From the NCBI GenBank assembly GCA_033809435.1, contig JAPXLS010000047.1:1-12850 (forward strand): a stretch of 12,850 bases of DNA, given 5' to 3'. Below, one piece after another: positions 1-6,907 of the stretch; the first letter of the stretch is position 1; each line of letters begins with the position of its first letter. The position numbers were made by a program, and so were the translations under genes. Under the pieces are notes generated by a model. The model ran no database searches. It saw nothing but the letters and a program-made list of their open reading frames with translations, and was not told where the DNA came from. Source of the stretch: JAAZIN01 sp033809435. GTDB taxonomy: Bacteria; Bacillota; Dethiobacteria; DTU022.

Positions 1-2
1 TG

Positions 3-1232
3 GCCCGGGAAAAGGCGGGAAAGGAACATGCTTCCACATTTGAAGGGCTTTATCGTAAACGCGGCGCCGCCTCCGTGTACCTGGGCCTTATCGCTGCAGA
101 AGGCGGCCCCTTTCAGCAAGTGCTTGCCGCCCTGGCCGAAAAGGCCGCCCTTGCCCTGAAGGTTTCCCTGCTGTCAAAGGTGTTCCAGTATCGCTGGGGG
201 AAAATTTTTAACCTCATCAAGCAGGGTGTCATTGTTGTTGACAGCGAGGGCATCATTCTCATGATGAACCATGCGGCAAAAAGATTCCTGGGCATGTGGG
301 GCAGGATGGTTCCTGCGGCGGGGCAGCCGATCAGCAGCTGCAATCTGGATCATCAAATCGAAGGGTCCCTCCGCATTGCCGCCGGGGGCGACTGCAGTTT
401 TTTGCAGGAGTGTTCGGTCCTGGGCGGCGGAGACTCACCAACCTGTATGCACTGGAATGCTGTTCCGCTGCTAGGCGAGGGCGGCGACAGCGCGGGCGCT
501 GTCCTGCTCTTCAGTGATATCACCGTACCGGTAAAGATCCACCATGAAATCGAGGACTGGGAAAAGCTGGCCAAGGCCGGGGAGGTTGCTGCGGGCCTGG
601 CTCATGAAATTCGCAACCCCCTGGCTACAGCCAAGGCGGCTATTCAGCTGATCCGGATTTTTAAAGATCCCGTCAAGCAGGAGGAGCTGCTGGGCAAGCT
701 GGAGTGCGAAATGGACCGGATGAATGCTATACTGACAAATTTTTTGAATATCACCAGGCCGCAGCCGGAAAAGAGGCTGGAAAAGATAAATATAAATGAT
801 ATTATCCATGAATTATCCTTTTTGTTGAACAGCGAAGCTTTGCTTAATGAGATAGATCTCCAGATCAACCTCTGTCCGGAAAATATGCCGGCCGTGCTCG
901 GTTCTTCTGACAGCATCAAGCAGGTGCTGCTCAATATTGCCCGCAATGCCATCGAGGCGCTTGATGCAGGGGGCCGACTGAATGTATCCACGTCCTTAGG
1001 AAATGGACAGGTCCACGTTACGCTACAGGATAACGGGCCGGGGATTCCCGCCGGGAATATGGAGATGTTGACCAGGCCTTTTTTTACGACCAAACCCGGC
1101 GGCACCGGGCTGGGGCTTTACATCTCTTCGACAATTGTGAAAACGATGGGGGGAAATCTGGAAATAGTGAGCAGCCCGGGCAAAGGGACCACGGTGAGCC
1201 TGGCTTTGCCGGTCTGCGCCGAAGCCATGTAA
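3..1232 (+). CDS. PAS-domain sensor histidine kinase, 5' end outside window
   Basis: The frame is open from the window edge, so the gene starts upstream and the GTG at 75 is only an internal Val; about 409 residues are visible. Residues about 1-60 resemble the tail of a GAF or similar input domain. A PAS domain follows from about residue 66 (GVIVVDSEGIILMMN). The HisKA H-box is LAHEIRNPL with phospho-acceptor His at visible residue 201, the N-box (NIARNAIEA) lies near residues 311-319, G1 (DNGPGIP) begins at 343, and an FFTTKPGGTGLGL lid and G2 follow. All ATP-binding boxes are intact, so it should autophosphorylate. No transmembrane helix is visible, so the visible part is cytoplasmic; the missing N terminus could differ. 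The architecture is like NtrB/AtoS/KinE kinases. It is followed after 45 bp by a receiver protein, its likely phosphotransfer partner. The signal is unknown. Confidence 0.93.
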   Translation, partial: AREKAGKEHASTFEGLYRKRGAASVYLGLIAAEGGPFQQVLAALAEKAALALKVSLLSKVFQYRWGKIFNLIKQGVIVVDSEGIILMMNHAAKRFLGMWGRMVPAAGQPISSCNLDHQIEGSLRIAAGGDCSFLQECSVLGGGDSPTCMHWNAVPLLGEGGDSAGAVLLFSDITVPVKIHHEIEDWEKLAKAGEVAAGLAHEIRNPLATAKAAIQLIRIFKDPVKQEELLGKLECEMDRMNAILTNFLNITRPQPEKRLEKININDIIHELSFLLNSEALLNEIDLQINLCPENMPAVLGSSDSIKQVLLNIARNAIEALDAGGRLNVSTSLGNGQVHVTLQDNGPGIPAGNMEMLTRPFFTTKPGGTGLGLYISSTIVKTMGGNLEIVSSPGKGTTVSLALPVCAEAM

Positions 1233-1277
1233 CATGCATGTACAAGAGTATCACTACAAAGGGAAAGGGATGAAAGG

Positions 1278-1724
1278 ATGGATTCCGTTGATGTTGTGGT
1301 CATCGACGATGATGAAGGCATCCGCTGGATATTGCAGCAGGCCCTGTCCATGTGCAATTACAGCTGCAGCGTGGCCGGTGACGCAATGAAGGGGATCAGC
1401 GCTGTGAACCGCTGCCATCCCCGCCTGGCAATTATCGATATTAAACTTGGTGCGGTGAACGGTTTCGAGGTAGCCCGACTGATCCGGCAGGATCATGATG
1501 ATGTGAAGATCCTTTTTGTTACGGGCTACAGGGAAGCGATTGCAGATTGGGTTGAAGGGGAGGAAAACATTGTAGGTGTTCTGGAAAAACCCTTCAATGT
1601 TAAAGATCTGCTGGAACTGGTCGCCGCAGCGGTACCGGCGCCCGGGGTTGTTGAAGACGGATCTGTTCCGCTGGAAAAGGTTTATGATAGAATAGGTGAC
1701 GAAAGAGTGTATTTCCGGAGGTGA
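1278..1724 (+). CDS. Single-domain response regulator (receiver only)
   Basis: This 148-residue CheY/Spo0F-like receiver has no DNA-binding or enzymatic output domain. The acidic pocket is D10-D11-D12, the phospho-acceptor is D54 (AIIDIKLG), the switch Thr is T82 (FVTGY) and the conserved Lys is K104 (EKPF), so phosphorylation chemistry is intact. The Pro usually found four residues after the phospho-Asp is Gly58 here. After the domain come about 30 residues with no recognised fold. The ATG at 1278 has AAGGGA at 1265-1270 at good spacing. The gene lies 45 bp after the kinase and its TGA sits inside the ribosome binding site of the next gene, so the three genes are very likely one transcript. 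As a stand-alone receiver it may act as a phosphorelay intermediate or through protein contacts; its target is not known. Confidence 0.9.
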   Translation: MDSVDVVVIDDDEGIRWILQQALSMCNYSCSVAGDAMKGISAVNRCHPRLAIIDIKLGAVNGFEVARLIRQDHDDVKILFVTGYREAIADWVEGEENIVGVLEKPFNVKDLLELVAAAVPAPGVVEDGSVPLEKVYDRIGDERVYFRR

Positions 1725-1728
1725 CATG

Positions 1729-2400
1729 ATGCCGGAACTCACATTTTTGGGACATGCCTGTTTTTTGCTGGAGGGAGAAGAACAGGAAACACTGCTTTTT
1801 GATCCCTTCATTTCGGGAAATCCTGCAGCAAAAATTGATCCCGCTGACATTGAGGCCCGCTACATTCTCATTTCGCATGCGCACGGCGACCATCTGGGAG
1901 ATGCTTACGATATTGCCGCCGGCAATGACGGACTGATCATCTCCACCGCAGAGATAGCCGATGCGGCGCAGGAAAAAGGCTGCCGCGCTCATGCCCTGCA
2001 TATCGGGGGCGGCCACCGCTTCCCCTTTGGATCGGTCAAGGCAACGCTTGCTTTCCACGGTTCAGGCATACCCGGGGGCCACGCCTGCGGTTTCATTGTT
2101 GAATACGGCGGCAAAAAGATTTACTTTGCCGGCGACACCGGTCTTTTCGGTGATATGAGGCTGATCGGAGAGCTGAACACCCTTGACCTGGCCCTTCTGC
2201 CCATCGGCGATAACTATACCATGGGCATAGACGATGCCGTTGTTGCCGCCTCTTTTTTGAAAGCCCGCCAGGTGATCCCCTTCCATTACAATACCTGGCC
2301 CATTATTGAAGCGGATCCCTACCTGTTCAAGGAGAAAGTGGAGCACCGGACGGAGTCGGGCTGTGTTATTTTGCAGCCTGGCGAAACACACGAATTTTAG
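1729..2400 (+). CDS. UPF0173 metal-dependent hydrolase (metallo-beta-lactamase fold)
   Basis: The 223-residue protein matches the usual length of the UPF0173/YtkL family. It opens with the family-typical LTFLGHACF, has the dinuclear metal motif HAHGDH at residues 50-55, a central GGHACGF segment, FAGDTGLFGDM supplying the bridging Asp, and a late HYNTW segment supplying another His. It should be a soluble cytoplasmic hydrolase; the physiological substrate of the family is unknown. Two adjacent ATGs (1726 and 1729) follow GGAGGTGA at 1717-1724. I chose 1729 because of spacing and because family members begin just before the LTYLGH-like strand; 1726 would add one Met. It is translationally coupled to the response regulator and followed by a strong terminator. 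Confidence 0.9.
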   Translation: MPELTFLGHACFLLEGEEQETLLFDPFISGNPAAKIDPADIEARYILISHAHGDHLGDAYDIAAGNDGLIISTAEIADAAQEKGCRAHALHIGGGHRFPFGSVKATLAFHGSGIPGGHACGFIVEYGGKKIYFAGDTGLFGDMRLIGELNTLDLALLPIGDNYTMGIDDAVVAASFLKARQVIPFHYNTWPIIEADPYLFKEKVEHRTESGCVILQPGETHEF

Positions 2401-2439
2401 GCCCGCGCCCGGTTTTGGGACGCGGTGGAGCAGCAGGAG

Positions 2440-2491
2440 ACAGGTTGGTTGATACCGGCGCAGGGCGCCGGTGTCAGCCAACCTGTTTTTT
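2440..2491 (+). terminator. Strong rho-independent terminator
   Basis: A 21-bp stem (2440-2460 with 2466-2486, two G-U wobbles) closes a 5-nt loop and is followed by a run of six T (2486-2491). It lies 40 bp after the UPF0173 stop and ends the kinase/receiver/hydrolase transcript, insulating it from the metal operon whose promoter begins 11 bp later. Confidence 0.93.
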
Positions 2492-2501
2492 GCAAAAGGA
2501 T

Positions 2502-2530
2502 TTGCATTCCTGAAGATGTTTATGTATAAT
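2502..2530 (+). promoter_or_regulatory. Sigma-A promoter of the cadC-cadA operon
   Basis: The -35 element is TTGCAT (2502-2507), the spacer 17 bp, and the -10 a perfect TATAAT (2525-2530). Predicted transcription start is near 2537, inside the operator described next. This start rules out the in-frame ATG at 2535 as the translation start of the repressor. Confidence 0.75.
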
Positions 2531-2535
2531 ATGCA

Positions 2536-2549
2536 TGAACGATTGTTCA
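2536..2549 (+). promoter_or_regulatory. SmtB/ArsR-type operator
   Basis: TGAAC-GATT-GTTCA is a perfect interrupted inverted repeat. It resembles the TGAACAGTTATTCA core of the 12-2-12 operators known for SmtB-type metal sensors. It lies right after the -10 box over the predicted start site, where binding of the apo-repressor would block initiation. A further TTCATAT at 2554-2560 may extend the protected site. Confidence 0.72.
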
Positions 2550-2579
2550 ATTATTCATATGTATGGGGTGAACAGAGTG

Positions 2580-2969
2580 ATGGAACCCGGAGAAGACAGT
2601 TGCGATGTTTTTTGCGTGCACCGGGAGCGGGTGGAAAATGTGCGGTCAAGGTTGCTTCCGCCGGGGGATGTGCAAAGACTGGCTGCGACTTTCAAGGTGC
2701 TGGGCGATCCCACCAGGATCAGGGTCCTCGACGCTTTGTCAAGGGGGGAACTCTGTGTTTGCGATCTGGCCGCCCTGCTGCAGATGAGCAGTTCGGCAGT
2801 ATCACACCAGCTGCGGGTCCTGCGCGATGCCAGGCTGGTAAAATACCGTAGAGAGGGGAAAATGGCTTTTTACTCCCTGGACGATGCCCACGTGCTGACC
2901 CTTTTTGAGCAGGGGCTTGAGCATGTGGGCCATGCAGGAGGCGGCCGGAAGGAGGGGAGGAACAGATGA
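2580..2969 (+). CDS. cadC: CadC-like ArsR/SmtB-family metal-responsive repressor
   Basis: The 129-residue winged-helix repressor has both CadC hallmarks: an N-terminal Cys pair, C8 and C12 (CDVFC), and C59/C61 in ELCVCDL, which together form the four-thiolate Cd/Pb site in CadC. The recognition region is SSSAVSHQLRVL, and the beta-wing is YRREGKMAFYSL. In the last helix D102, H104 and H115 align with the alpha-5 zinc-type site of CadC; the fourth ligand position, Glu in CadC, appears to be H118. The start is the ATG at 2580, preceded by GGGGTGA at 2565-2571. Upstream in-frame starts fall in or beside the operator. It should repress its own operon and release DNA on binding Cd, Pb or Zn. The stop overlaps the ATPase start. 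Confidence 0.92.
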   Translation: MEPGEDSCDVFCVHRERVENVRSRLLPPGDVQRLAATFKVLGDPTRIRVLDALSRGELCVCDLAALLQMSSSAVSHQLRVLRDARLVKYRREGKMAFYSLDDAHVLTLFEQGLEHVGHAGGGRKEGRNR

Positions 2970-4960
2970 ACAGTCCCGGATGCTGCAGCGGTTGCGCCCC
3001 GGGCGAGTGCGGATTGCAGCCTCCTTTTTCGGCTCAGGCTGCAGGCGGAGACGGTGCGCAGAGCAGGCGGAAAGAAAGAGGCCCGGTGCTGCTGATCTCT
3101 GCCGCGGCAATATTTTTGCCGGCCTTGCTGCTGAGGCTTGTACGCTACTCCGCACCCCTGCCCTTTCTTGTTGAGTCTCTGTTTTTGCTTTCCTTTGCCC
3201 TTTCCGGAGCAGGCACCGTCTGGAAAGCGCTTCGCGATCTGGGGCGGGGTTTGCCGCTCAATGAGCATTTCCTCATGTCCCTGGCTGCTGTGGGGGCAAT
3301 AACCATAGGAGAGTATCCCGAGGCGGCGGCGATCATGATTCTGTTCAACACGGGTGAATTGCTTGAAACAGCTGCCGTGAACCGCTCCCGCCGTTCCATT
3401 GCCGCACTGCTGGAGACAAAACCGGATTATGCAAACCTTCTCCGGGCCGGAGGTGCTGCAGAGAGGGTTGATCCCGAGGATGTCTCCCCGGGTGATCTGA
3501 TCCTGGTCCGGCCCGGCGAAAAAATAGCCCTTGACGGCACTGTAGTTTCCGGGGATTCCTCCGTGAACAATGCGGCGCTGACGGGAGAGGCGCTGCCGCA
3601 AAGCGTTTATCCGGGGGATGCGGTCCTGGCCGGTGCAGTAAACGGGCCGGGGCTGCTGCAAGTCCGGGTGGAGCGGCCCTTTTCCCGATCATCCCTGGCG
3701 CAGATCTACCGCCTTGTCCGGGAGTCCGCTGTCCGCAAGGCTCCGCCCGAGCGTTTCATGACCGCTTTCGCCCGCCGTTATACGCCGGCCGTGGTGACGG
3801 GGGCCCTTTTGCTCGCCCTCCTGCCGCCGCTGCTGATCCCCGATGCCTCTTTTCGCACCTGGCTCTATCGCGCCCTGATTTTTCTGGTCATATCCTGCCC
3901 CTGCGCCCTGGTTATCTCCATACCGCTGGGCTACCTGGCCGGCATCGCCGGTGCGGCAAGGCAAGGTATCCTGGTAAAGGGCGGCAGCTATCTGGAAGCG
4001 CTTCGCAAGGTGAAAACCGTTGCTTTCGATAAAACAGGCACCATTACGGAGGGGGTTTTCCGGGTGAAGGGGGTTGAAACAGCACCGGGGGTGAGCGCCC
4101 GGGAACTTCTGGAGTGGGCTGCATATGCGGAAGCCCATTCCAGCCATCCCATTGCCCGCTCCATCAGGGAGGCTTACCTCGGAAAGCTGCATCCCGGGGA
4201 GATCAGCCTTTACGAAGAGATCGGGGGGCTCGGCGTAAAAGCAAAAGTACGCGGGAAGATTGTTCTGGCGGGCAGCCCGCAGCTCCTGCTTCGGGAAAAG
4301 GTCGAAAATATGCCTCCTGTACCGGTGGAGAGGGCCGTTCATGTGGCCGTTGGGGGCAACTATGCCGGATCCCTGGTAATGGGAGACCGGGTGCGCCCGG
4401 GGGCGGCGCGGGCGGTGCGGCAGCTCAAGGAACTGGGGGTACGCAGGACGGTATTGCTGACAGGAGATCACGGCGCCGCCGCGCAGGAGGCGGCGGCCCG
4501 GTCCGGAATTGATCTTGCCTATGCCTCCCTCATGCCCGAAGAAAAAGTGGCGCACCTCGAAACCCTTCTGCAGGAAACTGCATCCGCCGGGGGCAGGCTT
4601 GCTTATGTCGGTGACGGGATCAATGATGCCCCGGCTCTTTCCCGGGCCGATATCGGTATTGCCATGGGCGGGGCCGGTTCGGATGCAGCCATCGAGGCGG
4701 CCGATGTGGCGATCATGGATGATCAGCTGCTCAAGATCGCTGCAGCCATGCACATCTCCGCTTTCACACACCGCGTGGTGCTGCAGAATATTGTTCTGGC
4801 CCTGGGAGTGAAAGTTTTATTTCTGGCCGCCGGTGCCCTGGGGGCCGTCACCATCTGGGGAGCACTCTTTGCCGATGTGGGGGTGGCGCTGCTGGCCATC
4901 GCCAATGCGGCCCGTATTCTGGGGGCGGCAAGCAGGAAGCAGCACCTGTATCGGGAATAA
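2966..4960 (+). CDS. cadA: Zn/Cd/Pb-translocating P1B-type ATPase without an HMA domain
   Basis: The 664-residue metal efflux pump of the plasma membrane has the full P-type core: TGEALP near T206, the metal-site CPC at 311-313 in a membrane helix, phospho-Asp D355 in DKTGT, the P1B-specific His-Pro motif with H394 (SSHP), and GDGINDAP from 549. K616 in the seventh and D637 (FADVG) in the eighth helix correspond to the Lys and Asp typical of ZntA/CadA (P1B-2), pointing to divalent Zn, Cd or Pb rather than Cu. Odd point: there is no N-terminal HMA ferredoxin-like domain (no GMxCxxC fold); instead residues 6-15 carry a short CC-x2-C-x4-C motif that may bind metal. The start overlaps cadC by 4 bp (ATGA), with GGAGGGGAGG at 2951-2960, so translation is coupled. 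Confidence 0.95.
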   Translation: MNSPGCCSGCAPGECGLQPPFSAQAAGGDGAQSRRKERGPVLLISAAAIFLPALLLRLVRYSAPLPFLVESLFLLSFALSGAGTVWKALRDLGRGLPLNEHFLMSLAAVGAITIGEYPEAAAIMILFNTGELLETAAVNRSRRSIAALLETKPDYANLLRAGGAAERVDPEDVSPGDLILVRPGEKIALDGTVVSGDSSVNNAALTGEALPQSVYPGDAVLAGAVNGPGLLQVRVERPFSRSSLAQIYRLVRESAVRKAPPERFMTAFARRYTPAVVTGALLLALLPPLLIPDASFRTWLYRALIFLVISCPCALVISIPLGYLAGIAGAARQGILVKGGSYLEALRKVKTVAFDKTGTITEGVFRVKGVETAPGVSARELLEWAAYAEAHSSHPIARSIREAYLGKLHPGEISLYEEIGGLGVKAKVRGKIVLAGSPQLLLREKVENMPPVPVERAVHVAVGGNYAGSLVMGDRVRPGAARAVRQLKELGVRRTVLLTGDHGAAAQEAAARSGIDLAYASLMPEEKVAHLETLLQETASAGGRLAYVGDGINDAPALSRADIGIAMGGAGSDAAIEAADVAIMDDQLLKIAAAMHISAFTHRVVLQNIVLALGVKVLFLAAGALGAVTIWGALFADVGVALLAIANAARILGAASRKQHLYRE

Positions 4961-5002
4961 ATTACAGGCAGGGGAATAAAAAATTAACCGGAGGTGTTTC
5001 TG

Positions 5003-5917
5003 GTGGCCGAGATAATGAACTATGTCCGAATGTCGCTTCCCGAAATCGATGCTCTGGACCGGGGGAGAACCATTTTTTTGATGGCTGTTAGCCCCATCGA
5101 GGTTCATGGACCGCACTTGCCCCTGGGTACCGATGTCTTTGTCGCTGAGGAGCTGCTGCAGCGCTATGCAGCCGCCCTGCATGAAGAATATCCCGATTAC
5201 ACTCTTGTGGCGCTGCCTTCCCTGTACCTGGGCTCCGACGCCCTGCCGGTAAAGGGCTCACTGTCGGTACCGGCCCCTTTGCTGCGGAAAGTGCTGCTGG
5301 CATATGTGAAGGGGCTGGCAGCACAGGGGTTCCGCTATCTTTTTCTGGCAGACAATCACGGCGGCCCGCGGCATCAGATGGCCACCGAAGCCGCTTCACG
5401 ACGGGCCTGGCGCCGCCATCGCTTCTGCCTGGTCAATCCTTTCAACCACGATTTTCGGCTCATGGTGCAGCATGATCCCGCCTTTTTGGAAAAAACGGGC
5501 CTGCAGCCGGGCAACTGCGGCGATGATGCCGATGCCCATGCAGGGACCAATGAAACCTCACTGATGCTGCAGTCCCATCCGGAGCAGGTTAGGGACAGCT
5601 GGTCCGGGGTGGATCCTTCGCTGCCGCCACCCTCGTCGGGGGCGGTTCTATTTCTTGGACGCCTGGTTTCACTTTTTTCGCGAACCCTTGGCGAAGATAT
5701 GAAACACCTGGCTGCAACGCTGGCCTGGGTGGGGGATCCGCAGATGAAGCCCTACATGGGCGCACCGGCCCTGGCCTCGGCGGAGGCCGGGGAAGCGATG
5801 CTTCAGGCGCGCACTGCCATTGCCATGGATTTTTTCCGGCGCGCCCTCGATGGAGAGGAGATCCGGATAACGCCGCTGCTCTGGGGGCTGCGCCTGCTGC
5901 AGATCATGCCGGAGTAG
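5003..5917 (+). CDS. Creatininase-family metal-dependent amidohydrolase
   Basis: The 304-residue protein belongs to the creatininase family. The metal-binding signature is SPIEVHGPHLPLGTD near residue 30-44 (Glu, His and Asp ligands); ADNHGGPRH comes next, where relatives have NGHGGN, and HAGTNETS matches the family HAGxxETS. No signal peptide is seen, so it is cytoplasmic. Family members hydrolyse C-N bonds in cyclic or formamide-type substrates (creatinine, formamidopyrimidine intermediates, or MftE peptide cleavage); no companion gene here identifies the substrate. I chose the GTG at 5003 because GGAGG at 4990-4994 lies 8 nt upstream; the GTG at 4994 is part of that site and the ATG at 5015 is too far. 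It begins 42 bp after cadA with no terminator between, so it is probably in the metal operon. Confidence 0.85.
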   Translation: MAEIMNYVRMSLPEIDALDRGRTIFLMAVSPIEVHGPHLPLGTDVFVAEELLQRYAAALHEEYPDYTLVALPSLYLGSDALPVKGSLSVPAPLLRKVLLAYVKGLAAQGFRYLFLADNHGGPRHQMATEAASRRAWRRHRFCLVNPFNHDFRLMVQHDPAFLEKTGLQPGNCGDDADAHAGTNETSLMLQSHPEQVRDSWSGVDPSLPPPSSGAVLFLGRLVSLFSRTLGEDMKHLAATLAWVGDPQMKPYMGAPALASAEAGEAMLQARTAIAMDFFRRALDGEEIRITPLLWGLRLLQIMPE

Positions 5918-5981
5918 TTTGGGCTCCGCTCCGCGGGGAGTCATATTAGATCAGGGATCTGGCCCAGCTAATCAAAGCCCT

Positions 5982-6014
5982 GCCGGGCGCGGAAGCCGCT
6001 TCGCTTCTCCCGGC
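5982..6014. other. Intergenic stem-loop between the creatininase gene and csp
   Basis: GCCGGG (5982-5987) can pair with CCCGGC (6009-6014), with an inner GCGG-AAG-CCGC hairpin. There is no T-run on either side, so it is not a normal terminator. It may stabilise the 3' end of the creatininase transcript or simply be GC-rich intergenic sequence. Confidence 0.35.
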
Positions 6015-6024
6015 CCCGCCAGTA

Positions 6025-6053
6025 ATAAAAAAGCCGGTTTAACAACCGGCTTT
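6025..6053 (-). terminator. Rho-independent terminator of csp
   Basis: A perfect 10-bp stem (6030-6039 with 6044-6053) has a 4-nt loop. On the minus strand it is followed by TTTTTTATT (complement of 6022-6030), 43 nt after the csp stop. The plus strand reads CTTTGCTTT after the stem, so weaker termination of the converging creatininase transcript is also possible. Confidence 0.9.
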
Positions 6054-6095
6054 GCTTTCAAACGCTGGCAGTTTTTGATCCAGGTGAGCCCGAAC

Positions 6096-6293
6096 CTACA
6101 ACTTGGTCACGTTTGCAGCCTGGGGTCCGCGGTTGCCTTCAACTATTTCGAATTCAACCTCCTGACCTTCTTCCAGGGTTTTAAATCCCTCTTCCTTGAT
6201 TTCCGAATAATGCACGAACACATCTTTACCTTCCTCAACCTCGATAAAACCGTACCCCTTTTGGGGGTTAAACCATTTGACCCGACCTTGCAT
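6096..6293 (-). CDS. csp: Cold shock protein, CspA family
   Basis: The 65-residue single cold-shock domain is full length for the family. RNP1 is KGYGFIEV (residues 12-19) and RNP2 is VFVHYS (25-30), with W7 and F8 of the KWFN segment also conserved. These surface aromatics bind single-stranded RNA and DNA; the protein acts as a cytoplasmic RNA chaperone. The ATG is preceded on the minus strand by AGGAGGT about 10 nt upstream. It is a single-gene unit with its own terminator and is divergent from acpS. The leader is AT-rich at its 5' end, but nothing in the sequence proves cold regulation. Confidence 0.96.
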   Translation of the reverse strand: MQGRVKWFNPQKGYGFIEVEEGKDVFVHYSEIKEEGFKTLEEGQEVEFEIVEGNRGPQAANVTKL

Positions 6294-6347
6294 TAAAAAC
6301 GTTACCTCCTAGATGGCCCTGCCGGCGGCGGGGCGAATTTCGGTACG

Positions 6348-6376
6348 ACATTAACATATTATCGGCATAAATGCAA
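6348..6376 (-). promoter_or_regulatory. Possible csp promoter
   Basis: On the minus strand TTGCAT (complement of 6371-6376) is followed after 17 bp by TAATGT (6353 down to 6348) with an extended TG. A competing -10, GATAAT (6363 down to 6358), fits the consensus better but has only TTTCTT as -35. Either gives a leader of about 55-65 nt. Confidence 0.4.
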
Positions 6377-6409
6377 CATAAAGAAAAAATGAAAAAAGGT
6401 TATGTTGCA
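6372..6409. promoter_or_regulatory. Perfect 10-bp inverted repeat between csp and acpS
   Basis: TGCAACATAA (6372-6381) and TTATGTTGCA (6400-6409) are perfect inverted copies separated by an 18-nt A/G-rich spacer. The centres are 28 bp apart. Each arm contains the TTGCA of the putative -35 element of the divergent promoter on its side. It could be a two-half-site operator controlling both genes, or a consequence of similar promoter elements. Confidence 0.6.
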
Positions 6410-6434
6410 CTGCTGCACCCTGTTGGGGTATATT
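6405..6434 (+). promoter_or_regulatory. Putative acpS promoter
   Basis: TTGCAC (6405-6410), an 18-bp spacer and TATATT (6429-6434). Predicted start near 6441 leaves about 27 nt before the ATG. The -35 overlaps the right arm of the inverted repeat. Confidence 0.6.
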
Positions 6435-6467
6435 TAAAAAAAGCTGATCGGGAAGGTGTTGGTTGTC

Positions 6468-6857
6468 ATGGTTGCCGGCCTGGGTGTTGATCTGGTTTCC
6501 ATCGCCCGCATCGAGCGGGCTTACCGCCGCCGCCCGCGCCGCTTTTTGAGGCGGCTGTTCAGCACCACCGAGCTCTCCCTGCTCCTGCCGCGGCGTCCCC
6601 TTTTCCAGGCCATGGCTGCCCGTTTCGCCGCCAAGGAGGCGGTCCTGAAAGCAATAGGCTGCGGTTATGCCCCGGCATCATGGCTGGATGTGGAGATCAT
6701 TGCCCTGCCCGGCAAGCAGCCGCAGGTGCGGCTTTCGGGTTTTGCCGCCTCCAGGGCCGGGGATAGGGGGATCAGCGGGATCGTCCTGTCCATGACTCAT
6801 GAACCGCCTTTTGCCGGCGCCGTGGCCCTGGCTTACAGAAGGTGCATTGAAAACTGA
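6468..6857 (+). CDS. acpS: Holo-[acyl-carrier-protein] synthase
   Basis: The 129-residue protein transfers 4'-phosphopantetheine from CoA to a Ser of apo-ACP, activating fatty acid synthesis in the cytoplasm. It starts with the family signature GLGVDLVSIARIE (Mg ligand D8) and has the second signature RFAAKEAVLKAIGCG with E57 and K56, close to the normal AcpS length. The C-terminal SMTHEPPFAGAVALA matches the family's SxSHxxxxAxAxV. I chose the ATG at 6468, preceded by GGAAGGTG at 6451-6458; a GTG at 6456 would lie inside that site. It is a monocistronic unit here, converging on acn across only 50 bp with no clear terminator. Confidence 0.94.
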   Translation: MVAGLGVDLVSIARIERAYRRRPRRFLRRLFSTTELSLLLPRRPLFQAMAARFAAKEAVLKAIGCGYAPASWLDVEIIALPGKQPQVRLSGFAASRAGDRGISGIVLSMTHEPPFAGAVALAYRRCIEN

Positions 6858-6907
6858 GGCTGCCCTGGCAACAGGGTGGCGGTTTGTGCCCTCGCCTTTC
6901 CGACCCC

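Noticed and set aside
75..1232. Start of the kinase gene at the GTG at 75
   Set aside because: The same frame is open to the window edge with sensible domain-like sequence and no ribosome binding site precedes 75.
2535..2579. cadC start at the ATG at 2535 or 2559
   Set aside because: The first lies at or before the predicted transcription start and inside the operator; the second has no ribosome binding site, whereas 2580 does.
3689..4771. Long open frame (360 codons) on the minus strand opposite cadA
   Set aside because: The plus strand encodes an intact P-type ATPase with all motifs here; the antisense product has no recognisable domain.
5919..6296. Plus-strand open frame of 125 codons across the csp region
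   Set aside because: It runs antisense through csp and its terminator, and the csp protein is a perfect family match.
6863..6876. CCCTG-GCAA-CAGGG hairpin between acpS and acn as a terminator
   Set aside because: The stem is only 5 bp and there is no T-run on either strand.
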